Source of the DNA: Euprymna scolopes
Lineage: Eukaryota; Mollusca; Cephalopoda; Sepiida; Sepiolidae
Direction of reading: 5' to 3'
Assembly: GCA_024364805.1 (NCBI GenBank)
Contig: CM044489.1
Location: 113,931,217-113,955,316, forward strand
Length of the DNA stretch: 24,100 nucleotides
In this document: piece after piece, positions 9,526 to 17,342 of the stretch
Numbering within the stretch: the first letter of the stretch is position 1
How the letters are laid out: every line of letters starts with the position of its first letter
Notes under the pieces: generated by a model
Database searches by the model: none
Told to the model about the DNA's origin: nothing
What the model saw: the letters and a program-made list of their open reading frames with translations, nothing else
Position numbers and translations under genes: made by a program

Positions 9526-9583
9526 TTTAATTCTAAGAACAGATACTACACTTTGATCTTAGCCAAAAGACAAAGTAATCGTC
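9526..9583 (-). pseudogene. U2 snRNA 5'-end pseudogene
   Basis: Read on the minus strand this contains CTTTTGGCTAAGATCA, one extra A, then AGTGTAGTATCTGTTCTTA. That is the highly conserved 5' part of spliceosomal U2 snRNA, including the GTAGTA that pairs with the intron branch point. The preceding bases (ACGATTACTTTGT) align loosely with the U2 5' end (ATCGCTTCTCGGC). Beyond TTCTTA the match fades within a few bases; the Sm site and 3' stem-loops are not recognisable. It is therefore a truncated, diverged copy, either a retropseudogene or a U2-derived repeat head. The one-base insertion and the changed 5' stem argue against function. Confidence 0.75.
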
Positions 9584-9589
9584 TTATAC

Positions 9590-9641
9590 AGCTTAATACC
9601 TTCTATTATAAAAATAGCTTAATACCTTCTATTATAAAAAG
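9590..9641 (+). repeat. 26-bp tandem duplication
   Basis: AGCTTAATACCTTCTATTAT plus AAAAAT or AAAAAG occurs twice, at 9590-9615 and 9616-9641, immediately next to the 5' end of the U2-like copy. Confidence 0.9.
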
Positions 9642-9829
9642 ATGCATAATTTATATTTATCGAATAGTAAATTGAGACAAGATGTCATATTCCAAAAATC
9701 ACATCGCTGAATTGCTGATTCCAAAAATTTAATTATGTGTATATGATTATATCTTTTTGTGTCTTGGATCAACTCCAAAACTAATTAACTGATAATTATG
9801 AATTACATGTAATGTGTATAGGCCAGATT

Positions 9830-10086
9830 TGACAATTTTGGCAGTACTTGTGCAGTATGGGTCCGACTTGACAATTTTGAAGGTGCTTTTGCGGTATAGG
9901 TCCATTTGACAATTTTAAGGTGCTTTTGCAGTATAGGTCCGATTCGATAATTGTGAAGGTGTTTGTGCAGTACAGGTTCGATTCGACAATTTTTAAGGTG
10001 CTTGTGCAGTATAGGTCTGATTTGACAATTTTGAAGTTGCTTGTGCAGTATAGGTCCGATTTGACAATGGTTAAGGTGCTTGTAAT
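9830..10086 (+). repeat. 39-bp minisatellite, about 6.5 copies
   Basis: Units begin TGACAATTTTGAAGGTGCTT and continue GTGCAGTATAGGTCCGATT. They start at about 9830, 9869, 9907, 9945, 9984, 10023 and 10062 (the last one partial), with lengths 39, 38, 38, 39, 39 and 39. Because 39 is a multiple of three, long open frames persist across the array on both strands, reading for example HKHLQNCQIRPIL on the minus strand. I take those frames as a by-product of the period, not genes. Confidence 0.95.
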
Positions 10087-10099
10087 AACTAAGTTGCAA

Positions 10100-10312
10100 A
10101 TATAATAATAGTAAATAAATAGCAAATAATATTGGGTTTGAGATTAATAGTGAATTAATAGTAAATAAGTTTGGATTTGAGAACAATAGTAAATTAATAT
10201 CAAATATTTTGGGGTTTGAGATTAATAGTGAATTAATAGGAAATGACTTTGAGTTGAATAAATAGTAAATTAATAGCAAATAATTTTAGGTTTGAGATTA
10301 ATAGTGAATCTA
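10100..10312 (+). repeat. Second ~39-bp minisatellite, about 5 copies
   Basis: Degenerate units of the form GGGTTTGAGATTAATAGTGA then ATTAATAGTAAATAAGTTT repeat with a period close to 39 bp. The array directly follows the first 39-bp array. A single minus-strand frame (9803-10279) runs through both arrays and shows 13-residue periodicity in each (INSLLISNPKIFD-like units here). Shared period, adjacency and scattered matching bases allow a common origin, but the units are not clearly alignable by eye. Confidence 0.85.
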
Positions 10313-10830
10313 TCTATATATCTATAAAAGTGAACGTGTCTGTGTATCTGCGTATCTGTGTATCTGTGTGTCTGTGTATTTGCGTGTATGTCTGTGGGTG
10401 TGTACATTTCCCTACGCAATAACTTTGTCAATTTTAAGTCTATAGACTCGAAATTTGATATACAGGGTGCTGAGATTTGAGAAAATCTTTGTGATAAGTT
10501 TCGACTAGAAATTTGGCTGTTAAGGGGTCAAAGTTCAACGATTTGACTTTTGAGAACTCTATCAAACTCCTCAGAAAATTTTGGGTCTAAACACTTGAAA
10601 TGTTAGATATAGGTTCCTTGGACATCGATCTAACTTAATAACTTGATTTGAGCGCAAAAACTAAATTTTAAGTGGTCATAATAGGGGTCAAAGTTTTAAA
10701 AAAGTTGACTTCTGCGGTCTCTACCAAATTACTCAGACAATTTCTGGTCTAAACATTTGAAATTTTACATAAAGGGTATTCAGAGATAGGGCAAGCTTTT
10801 TCATCGGTTTGAATCGGAAATGTTTAGTTA
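10313..10830 (+). repeat. Helitron-type 5' end plus ~150-160-bp tandem units
   Basis: Starts TCTATATATCTATAAAAGTG and a TCTGTGTATCTG-rich stretch, similar in style to the outer 5' end at 8508. Then come about three degenerate units of 140-160 bp, starting near 10428, 10557 and 10719. Their shared words are CTCTACCAAATTACTCAG or CTCTATCAAACTCCTCAG, GGTCTAAACA.TTGAAAT and GGGGTCAAAGTT. A further copy of the same unit lies at 13088-13215. Confidence 0.8.
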
Positions 10831-11253
10831 CCAATATATAAATGTATGTATGTATGTTTGCATGTCTGCCTAAAACTTTCGGCAGGGGCGACGGATTTTA
10901 TCAAGATCAGCATCGTTTTGAAGTTCGACCTTTCATACGACAAATATCGAAAAGTTTGCTAAAAACATTAGTATCCTCACCTTCAACTAGGTACTTTTCT
11001 ACAGGAACGGGCGCTTTTTTCACCGATATTTTAGAAAGTTATCCTCTCCTTTCGATAATCTAGCTTAAATGTTAACATAAGTCACTTCAGGTTTGGCTGT
11101 GGTCGTAACCGTAAAAACGTCAGGTTTTTCCCCCGTTCTTTTCCTCCTTCGCAGTACGGGTTCGAGCCTGTCTTCCTACTACCACTCATCTTTTTTTTTT
11201 TTTGCTCAACATACACATCCAAACACCCGGGCAACGCCAGGCTTAAATGCTAG

Positions 11254-11340
11254 TCATTTTATAAAGTAAACTTTATTTAGTAAAACTAGCATCTTTTAGT
11301 AAGTTCACATTATTTAGTAAAAAGGGCATTATTTAAGGCC
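11254..11340. repeat. TTTAGTAAAA minisatellite, right part
   Basis: Continuation of the array at 8220-8507, with TCATTTTATAAAGTAAAC, TTTATTTAGTAAAAC and CATTATTTAGTAAAAA. Joining 8507 directly to 11254 restores the array pattern, which fixes both ends of the Helitron-like insertion. Confidence 0.7.
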
Positions 11341-11374
11341 GATGCCCAATCCCTATAGGAAACAAATTATGCTA

Positions 11375-11464
11375 TTAGGTTGGTGCAAAAATAATGTCGT
11401 TTTTTGGCGTTCAACTTTTTTGTTGTTGTTTTTTGTTTGTTTTTTGTTTTTTTCACAAACCTAA
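11375..11464 (+). mobile_element. 90-bp mariner-type MITE (MADE1-like)
   Basis: Starts TTAGGTTGGTGCAAAAATAA after TA (11373-11374) and ends CACAAACCTAA before TA (11465-11466). The left end is nearly the same as the Hsmar1/MADE1-type mariner terminal repeat; the right end matches over about 11-16 bp with changes. The TA on each side fits mariner target duplication. It has no coding capacity. The interior is a T/G-rich run. Confidence 0.65.
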
Positions 11465-11469
11465 TATTT

Positions 11470-12320
11470 TACACATAGCTGATGTTTTCCATACTTTCTC
11501 TAATATTATTTCTGTACGAGTGCGTGAAATAGAACCAATTGAATTTTAAGTTAGGTTTTATAATTCCATAATTATAGTCTGTATCTATTGCACCACTAGT
11601 GATCCCCTACGCATTCAAGGATATGTCATATTTGTGAGCGTGTTAGAGTATATATGCTTACTTGTATGGACATGGATATATATAATAAGACTGAAATACG
11701 TTTGGAAGTATATTGTGCAGTAATTTTCTCCTACATCAGCCCCGTCAATTCTTTTACGCAACCGACTCCACTTATTGCTCCCCACTGAAATTTCAAAATG
11801 ATACCCACGTCGCTATTTAAATGAAATGTCAAAATCCCCCAGGCTCTTTTCAGGACAATTGGCCAATTTTCAAAATACCCTACGAATCAAGTAATTTTAG
11901 TCGCATATATTTTGTCTATTTTTCTTTCTGTGATTTTCCTCAATAAACTGAATTCTGCCTTCCGTTATCGAGAACAAAAGGTTCAACGGGTTGGCTTTGA
12001 TGAACTGCAGCCATTCATATGCCACTGTCAGGCCTGCCTCGTGGGAGAAATGTGCGTTTCAGTTTCACTCTATTAGTCAATCTTTGTGCTTTTATAGTCC
12101 ATAGTTTGAATGCTTATTGCCAAAACAAACACATCTTTAACACGTAAATTTATCGCTACATAACCTTACGAACTTTTTACTAGTTTCAGGACTATATACA
12201 ACAGGATATCGTTGTTTCTCAATTTACAATTATATAATATTTCAATTTAAAATGTAAATTAGCATCATTTCTTATATATCTGTCTACATACCTATACAGT
12301 TAAGTTTTTCCTAACTCTGA
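11470..12320. other. Gene-free stretch
   Basis: No recognised gene or element. A 54-codon minus-strand open stretch at 11897-12058 reads AHFSHEAGLTVAYEWLQFIK and on to ITEGRIQFIEENHRKKN. It has a protein-like composition, but no start codon and no family I can name. It could be a fragment of a transposon protein or chance. Confidence 0.4.
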
Positions 12321-12321
12321 T

Positions 12322-12600
12322 ATTGATATCAAAAGCATACTTTTTTCTATTTAAAAATTATTAAAACTAACTTCTTAATATACTCAGTAATGGATATGCG
12401 AATGATTTCATAAAAGTTAACTGCTGTGTATGTTCTTTTGAAAAACGAGCGTTCATTAATTATTCATGTATTATAGTTTCTTATTGGATGGGTTCTTTCA
12501 TTTAACTATTACGTGTAATTTTTATGCACAATTTCTACATAATTGCATAGAATTTAAGAAATGTAAACGTTCTAGCACACAAACCTATATATCCATACAT
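12322..12600 (+). repeat. ~300-bp duplicated segment, copy 1
   Basis: Shares with 12731-13045, in the same order: ATTGATAT.AAAAGC.TACTT, TTCTATTTAAAAATTATTAA, TTCTTAATA, TCAGTAA.GGATATGCG, TTCTTTGAAAAACGA, TTAATTATTC.TGTA, TTTATGCA, TTTCTACAT and TTCTAGCACACA. The copies lie 409 bp apart at the left end and 443 bp apart at the right, so small insertions separate them. A short extra copy of the right end (TTCTAGAACACAAACCTATA) lies at 12618. Confidence 0.85.
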
Positions 12601-12640
12601 GTATATATGTATATATGTTCTAGAACACAAACCTATATAT

Positions 12641-12648
<8 letters not shown>

Positions 12649-12703
<55 letters not shown>
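12649..12703. repeat. (AT)n microsatellite
   Basis: Pure AT run of about 55 bp preceded by ACACACAC. It separates the two copies of the duplicated segment. Confidence 0.95.
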
Positions 12704-12705
<2 letters not shown>

Positions 12706-12730
12706 AAGATGAATCTTTCGTCACACTTGC

Positions 12731-13045
12731 ATTGATATTAAAAGCCTACTTTTTCTATTTAAAAATTATTAAAACGATCTTCTTAATAGAATCAGTAACG
12801 GATATGCGGGTTATTAAATAAATATAAACTAATTTGCATATTCTTTGAAAAACGAATATTAATATATTTAATTAACTTAATTAAATTAATTAATTAATTA
12901 TTCGTATTTATAGTTACTCATTAGATTATTAGTTTCAACCAACTAAGGTTCAGTTCTATTTATGCATATTTTCTACATTGTGTTTTATTGTGTAACATTT
13001 AAAGTGAAATACTTCTAGCACACACAAATGTCCATATACATATGT
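12731..13045 (+). repeat. ~300-bp duplicated segment, copy 2
   Basis: Second copy of 12322-12600, with an extra AATTAATTAATTAATTA expansion near 12880-12900. At its right end it runs into TGTGTGCGTGTGTTGTCTGTG and then a Helitron-type repeat unit, whereas copy 1 runs into an AT microsatellite. Confidence 0.85.
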
Positions 13046-13059
13046 GTGCGTGTGTTGTC

Positions 13060-13266
13060 TGTGTGTGCAGCCTTATCTGTGTATCTGCGGAAATCTCTAC
13101 CAAACTCCTCTTTGATTTTGGTGTACAGACTTGAAACTTGATATAGACAGGATTTGGACCTGTAGAACAATTTCGATTTTGTTTTTGACCTGTGAAAATC
13201 AGTTTCGTCTAACAACTCTTGCTGACATTTTAAATTGATGACCTGTACATTTCAGTTGACCTATAT
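13060..13266 (+). repeat. Helitron-type repeat unit, truncated by the gap
   Basis: TATCTGTGTATCTGCGG, CTCTACCAAACTCCTC, TTGATATAGACAGGA and GACCTGTGAAAATC resemble the units at 10428-10830. The sequence runs into undetermined bases at 13267, so the element's far end is unknown. Confidence 0.65.
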
Positions 13267-13906
13267 NNNNNNNNNNNNNNNNNNNNNNNNNNNNNNNNNN
13301 NNNNNNNNNNNNNNNNNNNNNNNNNNNNNNNNNNNNNNNNNNNNNNNNNNNNNNNNNNNNNNNNNNNNNNNNNNNNNNNNNNNNNNNNNNNNNNNNNNNN
13401 NNNNNNNNNNNNNNNNNNNNNNNNNNNNNNNNNNNNNNNNNNNNNNNNNNNNNNNNNNNNNNNNNNNNNNNNNNNNNNNNNNNNNNNNNNNNNNNNNNNN
13501 NNNNNNNNNNNNNNNNNNNNNNNNNNNNNNNNNNNNNNNNNNNNNNNNNNNNNNNNNNNNNNNNNNNNNNNNNNNNNNNNNNNNNNNNNNNNNNNNNNNN
13601 NNNNNNNNNNNNNNNNNNNNNNNNNNNNNNNNNNNNNNNNNNNNNNNNNNNNNNNNNNNNNNNNNNNNNNNNNNNNNNNNNNNNNNNNNNNNNNNNNNNN
13701 NNNNNNNNNNNNNNNNNNNNNNNNNNNNNNNNNNNNNNNNNNNNNNNNNNNNNNNNNNNNNNNNNNNNNNNNNNNNNNNNNNNNNNNNNNNNNNNNNNNN
13801 NNNNNNNNNNNNNNNNNNNNNNNNNNNNNNNNNNNNNNNNNNNNNNNNNNNNNNNNNNNNNNNNNNNNNNNNNNNNNNNNNNNNNNNNNNNNNNNNNNNN
13901 NNNNNN
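13267..13906. other. Assembly gap (640 N)
   Basis: Undetermined bases. The left edge is CTATAT and the right edge an AT run (13907-13938), so the gap probably hides a long AT microsatellite or a repeat that stopped assembly. Any open frame across it is meaningless. Confidence 0.99.

Positions 13907-13938
<32 letters not shown>
13907..13938. repeat. (AT)n microsatellite at gap edge
   Basis: Pure AT run directly following the Ns. Confidence 0.95.
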
Positions 13939-13940
<2 letters not shown>

Positions 13941-14084
13941 CCGCAGTTTACAACAAACATATTAAAATGTCCGTACATTATATAGTTTATAATGAACCAT
14001 TGTTAGTTTACCTCAACAAATAATATTTTTAATCGTATTCATTCAAATCATGACATGCTGTTATTTGAACGTAAAGGGGTACTA

Positions 14085-14560
14085 TTGGGAATCGTGTTTG
14101 GAGACTGTGTAGGGAGTTTAAGAACAAGATGTCTGTTAATATTACATTTAATCTGCTGCATGTTAATACAGTAAGAAAGGCGGGAAAATTGGATGAGATC
14201 CAATGTCTAACAGTCCGAGGGAAAAAAGACTATTAGATTTTTTCCAGCATCTAGACATCCCAACAGTTAAAAAGTGATATTTTGCCCTGTGTCTGGTTAT
14301 TCGGGGTATTTACATTGAAGAGACACAAGTGCCAAAAATTCGTCAGAGCACACCGATTGAACTAATCGTATAACAGGCACAGAGATGCAACATTAGTGCG
14401 ATGAGATAAAGATTAAAGCTTTGTTCATTGTTCAAGACCTATGAGGTTGGAAACTCTTTTTTGGATCCTATGTAAGAATACGAGACTAGTGATAGCTTCA
14501 TCAGGCCAGATGTGGCAACAATACTCCATGCATGATGAATGATGACTTTGCAAAGATATA
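14085..14560 (-). pseudogene. LINE reverse transcriptase C-terminus, decayed (fragment 1)
   Basis: On the minus strand, from about 14529 downward, the frames read MEYCCHIWPDEAITSL, then HRIQKRVSNLIGL, then SLSHRTNVASLCLLYD, then, further on, FFPRTVRHWISS. This matches the C-terminal region of jockey/CR1-like LINE proteins, whose usual form is MEYCSHIWAGAP, LDKVQKR..NLVG, SLSHRRDVASLSLFYKYFHG and FFPRTARLWNSLP. That tail lies after the reverse transcriptase catalytic motifs, which are absent here. Several in-frame stops (for example after LEQ and after LLYD) and frame changes show it is old. It is more decayed than the fragment at 15602-16045 but of the same family. Confidence 0.75.
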
Positions 14561-14569
14561 CGATGCTTG

Positions 14570-15455
14570 AGGCGTGAGTAATTTTAGGATAATTGAAGAA
14601 AACCACCTTCTTTGGCATTTTAATCTTTTCCCATTCCTAATTCTCTAGTATCTAACCTTACTTTGATAGTATTTGTGATTTTGATTTTAATCTAAATATT
14701 TAATTCTAAACCTTTTTTTATGTTTCATAGTTTATTTCATATACTTTTATTCCATTTTAATGTAGTTTATTTTACTTATAGTTTGCTTTTCATTTTTTAT
14801 ATAATATATATTAGTATTATGGCAGATCGATTTTGGAATCGTAACAGAGTGAGTCATGGTGAAGTTGCAATTTATCATAAAAAATCGTCATATGAAATAA
14901 TTTTTTAAAAATTTTAAATAATTAAGGATTTTGTTAAGATAAAGATGTTACCGAACAATGCCGCTCAGTAAAATTGAGACATGAGATTAAAGGAAAGATT
15001 TAGTAAATATACGTAAAATTATATGTTTATGTGTAATATAATTACTCTTCTTCAATAAATCGAGTAATGATGAATGAAAACTGAGATACTATAAAATATT
15101 TAATATATGAAATACTATAAAATATTTAACCTAAAATACAAATTCAAATCAAAGAATATGGTCAAATTTCTATATAGAAAATTATTTCCTGACCTAATTA
15201 TCTCCCTTTAATATTGTTTGTATATTTCTTTTTAACACATTATTAAATAATGCAATACAAATTAAATGTATTATATTTTTATATTAAGACAAACTTAATT
15301 ATTTAAATATATATATTTAGTAATAACTTATAAGTTTGCTCGTTTTTTTTGTTTTTGTTTTTGTTAAGTAATTTTTTTTTCTTTGGTTTTCACCACGTTA
15401 AAAATAACTCTGTGTTTAACTCTACTTTTGTGAAGACGTAACTAAATAAAGACAC
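14570..15455. other. Gene-free very AT-rich stretch
   Basis: No gene recognised. AATACTATAAAATATTTAA occurs twice near 15090-15130. The short frame at 14720-14908 is AT-rich, has no known relatives in my memory and looks like chance. Confidence 0.5.
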
Positions 15456-16045
15456 ATTTTTGTTGTTTGTTTTTTTTTTACATGGATGTCACCAATTATC
15501 AAGGCCCAGAAGCCAATCAGGGATAAGGGTTATTGCGTGTACAGTAATCAATGGAATAGTATCGTATTAATAGTTAGTATCGGAGATTTGATAAAGTGCC
15601 ATTAGTTAAGGGGACAGTTCATCAGAAATTTTTTTATGTTGAACTTCAAGACATCCAAGTTGAAGTCAGGAGAGAAACAGGCAAGCGGCAGATAGTTCCA
15701 CAGGCGTGCACTTTTAAGAAAGTAGCTTTGTTCATGGAATCTACGTTTTGATTTAGGCACAGATAAAGAGTGGGGAAAATTATTGACAGTGGTTTCAGCT
15801 AGACGGGTGTTTTTCGAGAAGGATTGGCTAGGTAGGACCAAAGATTGGAGCCCAAACGAGCCCTTGTCATGAAAATAACGATAAACCAAAGATAGGCTCG
15901 CAATGTCTCTTCTGTGAGAGAGAGGTTGCAAGGAAGAGAAAAGGGCATCCCCACTAAGCCACGGAGTCTATTTTGTACTCTGTCAAGGCAGGATAGGCTT
16001 TTTAGCAGATCCTGCCCATATGTGGCAACAGTAATCCATCCTTGT
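15456..16045 (-). mobile_element. 5'-truncated LINE 3' portion with A-rich tail (fragment 2)
   Basis: On the minus strand the order is decayed coding end (about 16045 to 15602), 3' untranslated region (15601 to about 15484) and an A-rich tail (AAAAAAAAAAACAAACAAC-like, 15480 to 15456). The untranslated region contains the block that recurs at 5961-6037, which identifies that short repeat as this LINE's 3' end. Confidence 0.7.
15602..16039 (-). pseudogene. LINE reverse transcriptase C-terminus (fragment 2)
   Basis: The minus-strand frame starting at 16039 reads MDYCCHIWAGSAKK. A neighbouring frame continues SCLDRVQNRLRGLVGMPFSL. The main frame of about 109 codons ends at 15602 and reads LSHRRDIASLSLVYRYFHDK, then SQSFSKNTRLAETT, then YFLKSARLWNYLPLACFSPD and finally LKFNIKKFLMN. 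This is the tail of a jockey/CR1-like LINE protein (usual SLSHRRDVASLSLFYKYFHG ... FFPRTARLWNSLP). At least two frame changes occur before the main frame, and the catalytic domain is missing, so it is inactive. The long uninterrupted tail suggests it is younger than the fragment at 14085-14560. Confidence 0.85.
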
Positions 16046-16139
16046 TATTTTCTTTCATGGGGCATTTACGCAGAATTATTCGGTTTTCTGTTTATATATG
16101 TGTGGTACAACGTTTTAATTACACGCATTATTATTTAAA

Positions 16140-17340
16140 AATAAATATAACCTTAATTAATTTAAAAATGTTTTAATAAGTTCAGATTAATTTTTTAAAT
16201 ATATTTTTTAAGTTAATTGGTGCTTATACAGAAAGGATATTGTATTATATTTTTATAGTATTTTAAAGTTAAAGTCAAGTTTTACGGTATCATAATAGTT
16301 TTAAAAACCGCCCCAAATAATCATGGTATTTTTCTGCATAAGTTATCGTTTTTTATTGTAAAAATTCAAAGTTTTGATCTTAGTTACTGAAAGAGATCGT
16401 CATAGACTAAGGTAATTTATATTTTTTCCAAATGCAGTTTTTCTGCTTTTTCCCATATAAAAATTGACGATTCTCTTTGAATCTAACTTTGTGGGAAGCT
16501 AAGTAAATAGTGACTTAATTACTTTTTAAGAAGGGGTTATTGTAAATTTTCATTTAAAATGTGTATTTGAATAAAAACTCCTCAATCTAAGATAACCCTC
16601 CCTAAATAAAATTCTCTATTTTGTAATCTATATTTATCTATGCTTGAAATACTCTTTAGGAGAAAAACTGAGTAATATCTCGTGATTTTACTGTAGATTC
16701 TAGTCGAGGTTCCATTGCAGTAATTACAAATACATGTTTTTATCTTGCGAAATTCCTATCTACTTTCAGTGCCGAAGTTTTGATTGATCATGCTGCCTGT
16801 ATTCCATTACAAGACATGTTACTGAATAATGAAGAACAGCATCACATTGTGCTATTTTGCAAAAGAATCTGTTTTTAATCTTATATTTTATACTGATCTT
16901 ATTTCTGCTACTTTAAGCTTTACTGGTGTTACCAAACGCACAAGTCTCACTATATTTCGATAGCACAATGATTTTGTTGGAGAATAATTATATAATGTTT
17001 TGATCATGCTAAACTATACAATTCGTAATTAAAGCGATAAAGACATTAAATAACCAGCAGAATACTTCAAGCGTAAATATTTCAATATTTGAAGAGAAAA
17101 TTCTTCTCTTGTACATTTCGCTAATGAAAAGTTTAAAATAATTCAGCAGTATTCGCATACAAATGAATTCGAAAATACATCCTTAAATAACATATATTGC
17201 GCCACTAATAAGAAAAATCTATATTTTTAAATATTAATCTTTAAAGGTATCTGTTAAAATCTAAGCTCAATCAGAATATTAGTTTACAAAACTGCTGTTG
17301 CAACATTTTTAACATTTAAAAAATCAGAACTCCGTGTTGA
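16140..17340. other. Gene-free AT-rich stretch
   Basis: No gene, RNA gene or recognised repeat seen. The region separates LINE fragment 2 from the mariner insertion. Confidence 0.5.
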
Positions 17341-17342
17341 TA

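Larger units (their letters stand above)
8508..11253 (+). mobile_element. Nonautonomous Helitron-like insertion (2.75 kb)
   Basis: The insertion interrupts a minisatellite and has Helitron-type ends: it starts TCTATATATATAAA after an A (8507) and ends CTAG (11250-11253) before a T (11254). Eight bases before CTAG is a GC-rich hairpin, CCCGGGCAACGCCAGG (11226-11241), which pairs CCnGG with CCnGG over a six-base loop with one mismatch. Helitrons transpose by rolling circle, insert between A and T, make no target duplication and carry a 5' TC, a 3' CTRR and a hairpin near the 3' end. No Rep/helicase coding is present. The interior consists of tandem arrays and at least two further 5'-end-like starts (near 10311 and 10835), so it may be several related elements nested or fused. 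The hairpin spacing is slightly short. Confidence 0.6.

Noticed and set aside
9830-10086. CRISPR-like appearance of the 39-bp array
   Set aside because: The units are contiguous with no spacers, and the host is a eukaryote.
9803-10279. 158-codon minus-strand frame as a repeat protein gene
   Set aside because: It arises from two minisatellites with a 39-bp period; units vary without codon preference, and alternative frames are open too. Kept only as an observation.
11150-11215. tRNA-like B box GGTTCGAGCC followed by a T run
   Set aside because: No convincing A box or cloverleaf precedes it, and it lies inside the Helitron-like 3' region.
13199-14023. ~260-codon frames on both strands
   Set aside because: They consist mostly of undetermined bases across the assembly gap and AT repeats.
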